DNA of 25,822 bases from JBCCSZ01 sp039199225 (GTDB taxonomy: Bacteria > Bacteroidota > Bacteroidia > Chitinophagales > Saprospiraceae), in NCBI GenBank assembly GCA_039199225.1, contig JBCCSZ010000084.1, positions 1 to 25,822 of the forward strand, given 5' to 3'. The notes under the pieces are model-generated. The model searched no databases. It saw only the letters and a program-made list of their open reading frames with translations, and was not told the DNA's origin. Positions 1-7,526 of the stretch are shown here, piece after piece. Numbering within the stretch: the stretch's first letter is position 1; every line of letters starts with the position of its first letter. The translations under genes and the position numbers were made by a program.

Positions 1-823
1 CGATGTCAATGGTACCAAACTGAGTAGAACCACTACCACCGTTGAAGATGTACGCGTAGAAAGTATTTGTTACAGGGTCGAAGTTACCGGACTGAGCAAA
101 ATTCAAACCAACACCTAATGAACCAACCAAGGTATTTTGGCCTGTTGCAAGGTCCAAAGAGTACAGGTCATCGTCACAAAGGTCAACCAAGTAAGCATCA
201 CCATTATTATCGATACCGAAGAAGATACCACAAGTTGCAGTAGTGTTGTCAATACCGACCAAAGTCAAAGCACCTGTTGCCAAATCAACAGTGTACAAAG
301 CAGTTGCAGTCAAATCGGTAGTGATGGCATAAACAGTACCAGTTGTTGGATCAAGCGCCAAGTCTTGAACGAAAGTACTATTAGCCAATGTAGCTGTTCC
401 GATAGCTGTAGCAGCACCGGTTGTGATGTCAAAAGAATTCAATTCGTTGTTGTCGTAAGCGTAGTATATGTCGTTTACACAAACACCACCTGTGTAAGAG
501 AAGTTGGCAGGTGCTGGTGAAGGAACGCCTATGCTTACAAAGTTACCGTCGACTGGATCAGTTGTGAAGAAGTCATCTGCTCCAACAGACTCAATACCGA
601 AAGGTGTAGCCTCAGAAATACCTGGAGCTACCTCGCCACCAACGACCAAAACGCTTAGATCAGCGCTGTCGCCAGGACAGATTGTAACGTCCTGAGCCAC
701 AATACTTAGTGGGGTAGGGTCCGAACAATCTTGAGCAAATGCAGACTGTACACCCATGCTGAAAAACAACATCAGTGACAAGCTCAACAGTTGTCTCAAT
801 TTTGAGTTTAAAATTCTTTCCAT
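1..823 (-). CDS. Secreted protein with Ig-like and propeller-like repeats, C-terminus outside window
   Basis: The reading frame is open from an ATG at 823 to the window edge, giving 274 residues without the C-terminus. Residues 1-30 form a signal peptide (basic start, hydrophobic LSLSLMLFFSMGV, AFA cleavage site before Gln31). A short segment with VTICPGDSADLSV (about 46-58) resembles the Ig/PKD-like domains of Bacteroidota surface proteins. From about residue 110 the protein has repeated blades of the form LYTVDLATGALTLVG and LYSLDLATGQNTLVG, alternating with DxTTGTVYA-like strands. This suggests a beta-propeller of the DUF4394/kelch-like sort. Such proteins usually end in a T9SS sorting domain, which would lie outside the window, so that point is inference. 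No enzymatic motif is visible. The leader before its ATG resembles that of the next gene upstream, 79 bases away, so the two are probably co-expressed. Confidence 0.85.
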   Translation of the reverse strand, partial: MERILNSKLRQLLSLSLMLFFSMGVQSAFAQDCSDPTPLSIVAQDVTICPGDSADLSVLVVGGEVAPGISEATPFGIESVGADDFFTTDPVDGNFVSIGVPSPAPANFSYTGGVCVNDIYYAYDNNELNSFDITTGAATAIGTATLANSTFVQDLALDPTTGTVYAITTDLTATALYTVDLATGALTLVGIDNTTATCGIFFGIDNNGDAYLVDLCDDDLYSLDLATGQNTLVGSLGVGLNFAQSGNFDPVTNTFYAYIFNGGSGSTQFGTIDI

Positions 824-902
824 GAGATTTGTAAAAGTTTTGGTTAAAACACGGGCATCAGTGCGATACCCAAAATTCATTTTTTGAAAGATTCGTTACT
901 AA

Positions 903-1283
903 TTACTGCTGAAGAAGCTGATTGACTTCCTGTCTCCACTGATTTACCCAGTTGACCTGGCTAGGGAATCTATTGACGAAAGCCTGGTGGCCCTGAGTCA
1001 TCCCTTGCTGAGTATCCTCAGTAGCCTTCACGCGAATCTGGACAGACTCCAGATACACTTTCTCCAGCATGTGAGGAGGAAACAGCGCCGCACCATTAGA
1101 GGTAGGAGCAGTCCAGTTGTAATCACTTTCCTTCACTTCATCGGCGGCAGCCAACAGCCTAGTTTGTGCCTCTTCATAGCCAACATAAGTCTGGGCTTCC
1201 GCCTGGAATCCCATCATCATGAAAGCCATAAGCAGCAGCAAGCCTCCGCTCAAGCGAATCAAAGCTTTTTGAATTTTTTCCAT
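903..1283 (-). CDS. Small secreted protein of unknown function
   Basis: This 126-residue protein starts at the ATG at 1283. Residues 1-31 are a good Sec signal peptide (MEKIQKALIRLSGG, a hydrophobic stretch rich in Leu and Met, then AEA before Gln31). The mature part is about 95 residues, polar, and predicted by eye to be mostly helical, with many Gln, Glu and Ala residues and four Trp (57, 112, 115 and 118 or close to these). It has no cysteine, no lipobox and no sorting domain, so a periplasmic location is the simplest reading. I do not recognise the family. It lies 79 bases upstream of the secreted propeller-like protein on the same strand and shares a similar leader with it, which favours one operon. 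The overlapping plus-strand frame has no such signals and is treated as a shadow. Confidence 0.75.
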   Translation of the reverse strand: MEKIQKALIRLSGGLLLLMAFMMMGFQAEAQTYVGYEEAQTRLLAAADEVKESDYNWTAPTSNGAALFPPHMLEKVYLESVQIRVKATEDTQQGMTQGHQAFVNRFPSQVNWVNQWRQEVNQLLQQ

Positions 1284-1490
1284 GAGATAAAAAATTTTGA
1301 GTTAATAAAAATAAATGGTCTAAAATGTATACTGATCCTCATCGAGGAATACCTATACCTTGTTTTTGTGTAAGATCAATATCGTCCAAAAATCAAGTAT
1401 TCTTTATCGTCAAAATCTCAAGTAAATATGTAGTTGGAATGTAGTATGAGTGAGGCACCTTACGCGCCCTGGTGGAGTTCGTGATCAAGG

Positions 1491-1534
1491 AGAAAAAATA
1501 AAAAGCCCCCCTCTTACTAAGCGAAGAGAGAGGC
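1491..1534 (-). terminator. Rho-independent terminator-like hairpin (repeat copy 1)
   Basis: On the minus strand the arms 1534-1524 and 1515-1505 pair over 11 positions with two G-U pairs and an 8-base loop. They are followed directly by a T-rich tract (TTTTTATTTTTTCT, 1504-1491). Read as plus-strand RNA the stem has two mismatches instead, which supports function on the minus strand. It could end the transcript of the HYR protein gene about 710 bases upstream, or a separate RNA from the interval. Confidence 0.65.
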
Positions 1535-1552
1535 CATCCCAAAAACCGATTT
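1505..1552. repeat. Dispersed intergenic repeat, copy 1
   Basis: It shares GCCCCCCTC, then AGAGAGGCCATCCCAAAAAC followed by C-purine-ATT, with a second copy at 6368-6413. The loop between the two hairpin arms differs in sequence and length (8 against 11 bases). A constant stem and flank with a variable loop is what a mobile or copied structural element would show. Confidence 0.7.
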
Positions 1553-1818
1553 CAAAGCATTCTTTTAAGTCGGTATTCGGTTGAATATCTTGAGTCAATA
1601 ATTGATATGTATGGTTTACGTTCATAAGAGTATTTATCACAGGATTTACATTCGAAGCTTATACACTTCGTCCAATTTTTGACCAGTTTTCTTTTAAATT
1701 CTACTAGATATTAGCAACAAAATGAACAAGGAAACCAGATACTTTCTGGCAATCTAGTGGTTGGTTTGAGGGATGTTGGTGGGTTGTTTTTCCTAGTTGC
1801 TATTTCGTTTTTGTTACG

Positions 1819-1829
1819 CTACAAATATA
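1819..1829 (-). promoter_or_regulatory. Possible -7 promoter box
   Basis: The minus strand reads TATATTTGTAG, an exact match to the Bacteroidota -7 consensus TAnnTTTG. The same 11 bases recur at 1963-1973, exactly 144 bases away and in the same orientation. No clear -33 TTTG at normal spacing was found. Confidence 0.35.
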
Positions 1830-1962
1830 CATCAATGTTGCTTGCGGGGATATACCCTGAAATTGGTAATTTTCATATAAATATTTAAACCAATCCCTTT
1901 TTTAGGGGCCTTTTGAGGCATACGTACAAAAAACCTAGGAAGAATCTGTTTTTGATTTTGCA

Positions 1963-1973
1963 CTACAAATATA
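1963..1973 (-). promoter_or_regulatory. Possible -7 promoter box (second copy)
   Basis: The minus strand reads TATATTTGTAG, matching TAnnTTTG. It is identical to the 1819-1829 copy. A transcript from here would run towards the hairpin at 1491-1534 and then the small secreted protein gene. Confidence 0.35.
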
Positions 1974-2221
1974 AGATTCCTTTCCAGGCTTTAATCGTTT
2001 CTATCCATTCTTTCAAATAATTCATCCAATTTGATAAATGCGACCTTTGTCGACATTTAATTTAGCTGTATCTATACAAAGATGCTAAAAGAATAAAACT
2101 CAATTATTCTCGGCGTACAGCTTACGAAGGTCAAAGAGAATCATTACTAAGAACAAGAATATCAAAGTATTAAGTAGCATTTTTTTTATTATAAAATTAA
2201 TATTAATTGGAATTTCGCGCC

Positions 2222-2239
2222 ATACCCCCATTAGGGTAT
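2222..2239 (-). terminator. Weak hairpin after the HYR protein gene
   Basis: ATACCC and GGGTAT form a 6-base-pair stem with a 6-base loop, beginning 8 bases beyond the stop codon at 2247. There is no T tract immediately after it on the minus strand, so termination here would be inefficient. Confidence 0.3.
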
Positions 2240-2246
2240 TTATGTT

Positions 2247-5200
2247 TTATAAAGCCAGAATTTTAAAGCTTTTACTACTGCCATTTTCGGTTTCCAGCCA
2301 ATAATAATAGGTTCCAGGTGACAAATTTAGGGCAGATCGATCCAACTGAATGGCGTGTTGACCCCTTTCATAATGCTGCGATACCTCATGGAGCAAACGC
2401 CCTTGCTGATCTACCAGCTGAAAGCGTACTTTCGAAGGCTGAGAAATGTAAAAATCTACCTGACAATGCTCCCTAAAAGGATTCGGATAATTTTGAGAAA
2501 CCTGGAAAATATCTGAATCCGGGTCCTCCATGTTAAAATTAAGCGCTAAATGCCGAATCTCCAGATCGGGATCATAAGCCTCTGCCAGCAGACGCTCCTC
2601 GGCCAACCACAAATAATCGCTCAGTCGTCCTGCCTGCTCTACATCAAAAATCAACTCGAATAAAATACTTTCAGACGGTATCGAGGTGTTTTTCGCCTGG
2701 TGCCAACTAAAGGCAATCGAACCATTCTTGGACAAGCCCACATTGGAGGCTCCCAACCCAATAGCGTCGGCATATTCTGTAAACTCAATATTTTCAAAGT
2801 GCAGGGCAGCAGTATCAAAAGCTAAGGCAAATTGAAAGCCCAATAGGTTAGGTAGGTCTTTCCACCGCACCGGTACACGTATTCTATCTGGCGCCGCCAG
2901 TACTTGCTCGTCCACCTCCAGTGTCGCTCCACCAGCTGCAGAACGCTCACTCCCCTCCCCTTTGATCCGCGATGGGTTGTGATTGGTATTGACATCTCCA
3001 ATCTTGATCGCTATAAAATTAGCATCAAGTATGTCCTCGTCCAACTGCTCAATCTCATAGACCTCTGGAAAAGCATACCGGAAGGGATTTGTTGGTCTGG
3101 GGAAGTTGTAATCAGCGCGAACAAAACGCCAACTGTTATTTTTTTGGAAGCCATCCTCCAAGTCTAAAACGAGCTTGCGCACTTCAACTAAGTCAAATGC
3201 CGATATAAAACCGGAGTTGTCCACATCGCCTGCAATGATCTTATAGGGCGAACTCAGGAGCCTAATGCCCAATGCATGTTGACTGATTTGCACTAGATCA
3301 TAGGTAGATATCCCATTTTTATAATCAGTATCTTTCTGAGGTTCAAGAGTATAAGCGGTTCCTGTAGGTAGTTTTTCAATTAAAAAGGTGCCATCGGGAG
3401 CTACAGCCACGACAGAATCTAGTCCACCACTCAATTGAACTTCTACGCCTTGTATGGGCAAACCCTTTTCATTTTCAATGCTTCCACCGATATTGGCAAA
3501 AGGACAAACACCATTGTCATCGGCAATCGTCAAAACACTGGTGCAACTGCTGCTGTTACCATATTCATCTGTCACGATCAAATAGACAATCTGCTCTCCA
3601 ATGTTATTGCAATCAAAACTTTCAGGCTCTAACTGGAAAACCAAGTCGGCTGCCTCGGTACAATTATCAGAGCTGCCAAGGTCAAACAGCTTTGCATCAG
3701 GCACCAGAATACCACCTGCGGGTAAATTCATTCGCAATGCCGGCAAACACAATGGACTTGGCGGCTTCGCATCCCTGACGACAACTTGAAAACTGCAGCT
3801 ACTTTCGTTGCCACAACCATCAACGGCACGGAAAGTAATCAAATGGATGCCAACCGGATAGGTACCACTGGCATCGGCACCACCGGCATCAGCATAAGGT
3901 GAATCGTTGGTGATGCTTAGGTCAGGATTGCAATCTTGTGCGGTAGTAGGTCGCAAACTGATGTAACTCGAACCACAATCGGCCGCATAAGTCTCTACCA
4001 AGGTATCTTGCTGGTGACAAGTAATAACGGGAGCTTCTGTATCGTATACGCTGATGACTTGCTCGTGGACCCAACGACCATCGTCACTGCCACTGTTGGG
4101 GTCATAAGTACACCATTCGATGACCTCCCAAGTGCGGATGATTTTATAGCAAGCTGGAAAACCGTAATCAAAGATGGCATCCTCATGGGCGACGTACAAC
4201 TGCTCACAATCTTCGTTGATGAACTGCGGCCGACCTGTCAGGGCTGGCTCATATCCAGTCGTACAGGACAGCAAGCTGGTGTCGGATGGGAAAATAATGC
4301 TAAATGGGGTACGATCTTCTAATACAATCTGCTGGATACAAACACTGTGGTTGCCCCTCAGATCGAGTACATGCCAAGTCCGTGTAATGTTCCCCACACC
4401 GCATTCGTTAAGGTTGGGCTGATCTACATAGTATAAGCTGTCAATCCCACAGTTGTCGCTCACGGAAGGCTGGCCTGTGATTCCTAGGTCTGTAACATCT
4501 TGTGTACAATCCAAATTGCGATCCGTCGGACAGATCATCGTTGGGCGGATGGCATCTTCCAGAAAAACAAAGGACGAACATTCATTTGTGTTGCCCGCCG
4601 CATCCGTCACCTGCAGCCAAACTTCGATAGAATCTACCAAGAGGTCATCACAATCAAAAGCGACAAATGGACCGTAAGCCGAACCCGCTCGGCGCACTTG
4701 TAAACTAACGGCAGAGCAATTGTCGTGGCTGCCATCGTCAAAAGTAGTAGCTGGAATCTCTGTTCTTCCACCACTCGACAATCCCAACTGAATGCTGTGA
4801 TCGCAAACGGCAACTGGCACAGTGCGGTCCTCAATGTGAACAAGCAAGCTATCGCTCGACTGGTTACCACAATCGTCCGTTGCCGTGTAGATTACCGTGT
4901 GGTTTCCCTGTGGAATATTAAAGAATGGACCAAAGCCTGTTCCAAACGCCCAGCTGGCAGAAATGGTTACACCCGAGCAGTCATCAGATGCTGTGGCTTG
5001 CGGCAAAAGGACATGTGCATTGCAGTTATCGACATTGGTACCCACTGTAACATCAGCAGGCATATTCAAAACCGGTGCATTGACGTCTTCTACTTTAATG
5101 ACCTGTATGCCAATTTGAAATTTACCAGAACACCAGTCGATGACATTCCAGTTGCGTAAAATTCTATAACTACCCGGAGAACAGATGTCTGCAATTTGGT

Positions 5201-6023
5201 CTGTATGAGTCACAACCAATTCGCAGCGGCCACCAAGGAGTATCTCTTGTCCAGCAATCGTTGGCCGGCCCGTTACATCCAAATCGGTTGGATCATCAAG
5301 GCAAGAAAGTGCTGGTCGCACAAATCCGTCCATATGTGTAGGAAAGCTCACCTCTTCGACCTGGGACCTTTTATGGTAAATCCGTTGAACGCAGCTGCTG
5401 CTGTTGCCAGAGTCGTCCGCCACTTGCCAGGTCCGCTCTGTCAGGGTCGTCACCGAATCGCCATTGATAAGTGTGTAGCAAGCTAGCTCTGTCACCTGAT
5501 CGGTATACGTAATTTGTAAGCTACTGAAAGCTGTACAGTTATCGGTAATATTTGGATAGCCAATCAGCATGGGGTCCGTAGAGAAAGTGCATGGAATCAC
5601 TGTATCCCGACAATCGATAAAGGGCGCCAAATAGTCCTGAACCAGAATATCTGTCGTACAATAATTACCCGTTGCTGTATGGGTTACGCGAGCCATGACC
5701 GTTTGGCCTGCCAAGGCGCATGTCAGGGTGTTCCCATAAGAATTTCCACTGCCATCCAATATATTTACGGTAAAATCTGATGGGTTGCAGGTTGGGTCTT
5801 GTAGCAATAAAGAAGGCGTGATGACGGCTTGTCCGGAAAGGTCCAAAGAGATGTTCAAGCTGTTGCGGCAGACGATGGTACAAGCATTGGAAGAATAGGT
5901 GCCAAGGAGTAGGGAGAAGACAGCCAAACAAACACGAAAAACCCTGGTGTATACACCAAAGGTTGAGATCAAATGATCTGACAGCTTATAAGTGCTGCTG
6001 GTTATGTTGTAAGCAGACTTCAT
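2247..6023 (-). CDS. Large HYR/Ig-like surface protein with dockerin, cohesin-like and T9SS type A domains
   Basis: The protein has 1258 residues. I chose the ATG at 6023; the same frame also allows a TTG at 6038. After a signal segment (about 25-47, cleavage near SNA) come an N-terminal domain and eight Cys-rich Ig/HYR-like domains (about 134-836). These form two rounds of a four-domain block, marked by RTWxVxD, WxVIxWC, a HYR unit with TDDCGN or VDGCGN, and GG..F..GS.DNC. Then follow a carboxypeptidase-regulatory-like domain (843-895), dockerin-like segments (897-1012) whose loop has D933, D935, S937, S941 and D944, a cohesin-like domain (1033-1163) and a type A sorting domain (1171-1258, with QNYPNPF). 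The expected role is a T9SS-exported adhesin or structural protein anchored at the surface. No catalytic motif is seen. The last 420 residues match the layout of the peroxidase at 21135-24038. A 20-base palindrome lies 67 bases upstream of the start. Confidence 0.9.
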   Translation of the reverse strand: MKSAYNITSSTYKLSDHLISTFGVYTRVFRVCLAVFSLLLGTYSSNACTIVCRNSLNISLDLSGQAVITPSLLLQDPTCNPSDFTVNILDGSGNSYGNTLTCALAGQTVMARVTHTATGNYCTTDILVQDYLAPFIDCRDTVIPCTFSTDPMLIGYPNITDNCTAFSSLQITYTDQVTELACYTLINGDSVTTLTERTWQVADDSGNSSSCVQRIYHKRSQVEEVSFPTHMDGFVRPALSCLDDPTDLDVTGRPTIAGQEILLGGRCELVVTHTDQIADICSPGSYRILRNWNVIDWCSGKFQIGIQVIKVEDVNAPVLNMPADVTVGTNVDNCNAHVLLPQATASDDCSGVTISASWAFGTGFGPFFNIPQGNHTVIYTATDDCGNQSSDSLLVHIEDRTVPVAVCDHSIQLGLSSGGRTEIPATTFDDGSHDNCSAVSLQVRRAGSAYGPFVAFDCDDLLVDSIEVWLQVTDAAGNTNECSSFVFLEDAIRPTMICPTDRNLDCTQDVTDLGITGQPSVSDNCGIDSLYYVDQPNLNECGVGNITRTWHVLDLRGNHSVCIQQIVLEDRTPFSIIFPSDTSLLSCTTGYEPALTGRPQFINEDCEQLYVAHEDAIFDYGFPACYKIIRTWEVIEWCTYDPNSGSDDGRWVHEQVISVYDTEAPVITCHQQDTLVETYAADCGSSYISLRPTTAQDCNPDLSITNDSPYADAGGADASGTYPVGIHLITFRAVDGCGNESSCSFQVVVRDAKPPSPLCLPALRMNLPAGGILVPDAKLFDLGSSDNCTEAADLVFQLEPESFDCNNIGEQIVYLIVTDEYGNSSSCTSVLTIADDNGVCPFANIGGSIENEKGLPIQGVEVQLSGGLDSVVAVAPDGTFLIEKLPTGTAYTLEPQKDTDYKNGISTYDLVQISQHALGIRLLSSPYKIIAGDVDNSGFISAFDLVEVRKLVLDLEDGFQKNNSWRFVRADYNFPRPTNPFRYAFPEVYEIEQLDEDILDANFIAIKIGDVNTNHNPSRIKGEGSERSAAGGATLEVDEQVLAAPDRIRVPVRWKDLPNLLGFQFALAFDTAALHFENIEFTEYADAIGLGASNVGLSKNGSIAFSWHQAKNTSIPSESILFELIFDVEQAGRLSDYLWLAEERLLAEAYDPDLEIRHLALNFNMEDPDSDIFQVSQNYPNPFREHCQVDFYISQPSKVRFQLVDQQGRLLHEVSQHYERGQHAIQLDRSALNLSPGTYYYWLETENGSSKSFKILAL
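3516..5624 (-). repeat. Two tandem copies of a four-domain HYR/Ig block
   Basis: Protein-level repeat inside the HYR protein. Block 1 covers residues 134-492 (about 5624-4548) and block 2 residues 493-836 (4547-3516). Each block runs A (RTW, D..GN...C.Q.I), B (NWNVIDWC / TWEVIEWC), C (HYR, G.H.I.F/Y.A.D.CGN), D (GG..F D.GS.DNC). Corresponding domains of the two blocks look more alike than neighbouring ones do. Confidence 0.6.
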
Positions 6024-6089
6024 TGTAAGTTTTGGCAAAAAGATTCTTTTTGTTCACAGTTATTGCCATTGTTTTATGAAAGTCCGCAA

Positions 6090-6109
6090 ACAGGCATAGC
6101 TATGCCTGT
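6090..6109. promoter_or_regulatory. 20-base perfect palindrome upstream of HYR protein gene
   Basis: ACAGGCATAGCTATGCCTGT equals its own reverse complement over all 20 bases. It ends 67 bases before the ATG at 6023. No T tract follows, so a dimeric regulator-binding site is more likely than a terminator. The regulator is unknown. Confidence 0.5.
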
Positions 6110-6162
6110 CTAAAGTGCTTAACAGTTCGTATCAGGAAGGGGGAAAATTAAAAAAAGGGAGA

Positions 6163-6186
6163 TTTGCTTTGCTTTGCTTTGCTTTG
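6163..6186. repeat. Pentanucleotide tandem repeat (TTTGC, 4.8 units)
   Basis: Four full TTTGC units and a partial TTTG run without interruption. The array is 140-163 bases upstream of the HYR protein start codon, a place where slippage could change promoter spacing. Confidence 0.85.
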
Positions 6187-6356
6187 AATCAAAAACCAAT
6201 CGAGTTTTTGGGACTTTCAAAAGGTCGAGACAAAACCGACCTTCTAAGCCATAAAAATACAACTAAAAACCCAGTAAATCAATGGCTTATCAAAAAATAT
6301 TAATATTATATTAAAATAATTAATAAAGTGGAATAATCCTTGTTACTTTTCATTTA

Positions 6357-6396
6357 AAGGTAGAGAAGCCCCCCTCCAACTGTGTTAGAGAGAGGC
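6357..6396 (-). terminator. Terminator-like hairpin after the PorP/SprF gene (repeat copy 2)
   Basis: On the minus strand arms 6396-6388 and 6376-6368 pair over 9 positions, two of them G-U, with an 11-base loop, then a T-rich run (TTCTCTACC). It lies about 115 bases beyond the stop of the PorP/SprF gene. The T tract is poorer than in copy 1. Confidence 0.45.
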
Positions 6397-6413
6397 CATC
6401 CCAAAAACCAATT
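6368..6413. repeat. Dispersed intergenic repeat, copy 2
   Basis: It is the partner of the element at 1505-1552. The stem bases and the AGAGAGGCCATCCCAAAAAC flank are kept, while the loop is different (CAACTGTGTTA). Both copies sit in intergenic DNA beyond minus-strand genes. Confidence 0.7.
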
Positions 6414-6512
6414 GTTAAAGACTTCTTTCTTCCTCGAAGGAACTTCTCTACCGACTTTTTTCACTCCTATTTGGAGGTTTCCAAAGTCAAAACCCATTGA
6501 TGGGTCGAATGA

Positions 6513-7457
6513 TTATTTTCTGTACTTCTTAGAGCGATCAAACTTTCCTTTGTTCCGCTTTAGCAAGAAGTTAACGGTTATTTCGTGTGAGCCGCCATTA
6601 TACTGTTGAAAATCCCCGAGGTGGACATCGTAGGAGTAGATAAAGCGGACAGCATTGTATTTTGTTCCCAGCAATACACCGAAGTTTCCTTCTGCACCTG
6701 CTGTATATTTCAAACCAGTGATCAAACGCTCTTGCAGAAAAGAGGCCAGCATGTTGAAGTCAACTTGGAAAGGCGTCGAGCGGAGTCGCTTAACCAAAAC
6801 CCATGGTTGCAATTTGATTTTGTAGTCGTCCACCGAAAGGTCTCCACCAAAGAAAGCTGTGAAGTGACTCAATCCGCTGTTGCTGCTTTGCCCTTCAATT
6901 TCATCCAAGCGCGCGCGAATCAAACTTGGGAAAGACAAACCAAAAACCAACTTCTTCTTGTACGTTCCATAGATTCCCAAAGAAGCATCGAAGACCCTTT
7001 CGCCATCAGCAAAAATGGCTAGGATTTCATCATCCGGATCATAAATACCATTGGGATTTGCTAGGTAATCTTCATCATCAATTCTGGCGCGGTTGAACTG
7101 TGTAGCAAAACCTGCAGCCATCTCCAAATCGTTGGCCTCATAGCGAAAAGCAAAAGAGAGTTGTCCACGATAGTAAGTCAGAGATGCGACATTTTCCGTG
7201 TACATCATACCACCAATTCCCAATCGTTTTCCAACAGCTCCATTGTAACTCAGTGCATAAGTCTTCGGTGCGCCCGGAAAGTTGGTGTAGCCCGAACGAA
7301 TGTTCATAAAAATGCCGTGGTGTTCTTGATCAAAACCACTAGCAGCCGGATTGATCAGTACAGGGTTGAAAAGATAATGCCCTAGTACAGCCTCTTCCTG
7401 GGCAGAAGCAGAATGGAGAGCGAAGCATATGATGGAAAGTAAAATTATTCTTTTCAT
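6513..7457 (-). CDS. PorP/SprF-family type IX secretion membrane protein
   Basis: The protein has 314 residues with a signal peptide (1-19, cleavage ASA before Gln20). The mature start carries the family hallmark, HYLFNPVLINPAASG (27-41). The rest alternates amphipathic strands and ends in a short basic tail, as expected for the outer-membrane beta-barrel of this family. Length fits the family (about 300-350). In Flavobacterium johnsoniae SprF is needed for secretion of SprB. Members encoded next to a protein with a type B (CHU_C) sorting domain are thought to be its specific secretion partner. Here it lies 69 bases downstream of the giant SprB-repeat gene on the same strand, exactly that arrangement. 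It is the last gene of the set, followed by a hairpin at 6357-6396. The family is well supported; the exact partner is inference from position. Confidence 0.93.
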   Translation of the reverse strand: MKRIILLSIICFALHSASAQEEAVLGHYLFNPVLINPAASGFDQEHHGIFMNIRSGYTNFPGAPKTYALSYNGAVGKRLGIGGMMYTENVASLTYYRGQLSFAFRYEANDLEMAAGFATQFNRARIDDEDYLANPNGIYDPDDEILAIFADGERVFDASLGIYGTYKKKLVFGLSFPSLIRARLDEIEGQSSNSGLSHFTAFFGGDLSVDDYKIKLQPWVLVKRLRSTPFQVDFNMLASFLQERLITGLKYTAGAEGNFGVLLGTKYNAVRFIYSYDVHLGDFQQYNGGSHEITVNFLLKRNKGKFDRSKKYRK

Positions 7458-7526
7458 GTCTTCAGAGTTAAAAGTTCTTGGGAATTGGGTTTGCTGTTCT
7501 TTGAGACGACTTCCATTGTGATTTGG

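Larger units (their letters stand above)
1284..2246. other. Gene-free interval with terminator-like repeat and promoter motifs
   Basis: These 963 bases are AT-rich and contain no convincing coding frame on either strand. They hold a hairpin with a T tract on the minus strand (1491-1534), two copies of an 11-base string that reads as a Bacteroidota -7 box on the minus strand (1819-1829 and 1963-1973), and a weak hairpin just after the stop codon of the large HYR protein gene (2222-2239). A minus-strand transcript beginning near 1960 or 1815 and ending at 1491 would be a non-coding RNA of about 320-470 bases. Alternatively it could be the far upstream part of the leader of the small secreted protein gene. 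Confidence 0.6.
6024..6512. other. Intergenic region between PorP/SprF gene and HYR protein gene
   Basis: These 489 bases have no credible gene. In minus-strand order they contain the second copy of the dispersed hairpin repeat (6368-6413), an AT-rich stretch around 6290-6330, a pentanucleotide tandem repeat (6163-6186) and a 20-base perfect palindrome (6090-6109). The likely job is to end the upstream operon and to carry the promoter and control sites of the HYR protein gene. No exact TAnnTTTG box was found; the nearest is TACCTTTA on the minus strand (7 of 8) close to 6355-6362. Confidence 0.6.

Noticed and set aside
4725..5159. 144-residue plus-strand frame inside the HYR protein gene
   Set aside because: It is antisense to well-supported Cys-rich domains and has no features of its own.
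6115..6303. 62-residue plus-strand frame
   Set aside because: It runs through the TTTGC tandem repeat and A-rich spacer and looks like chance.
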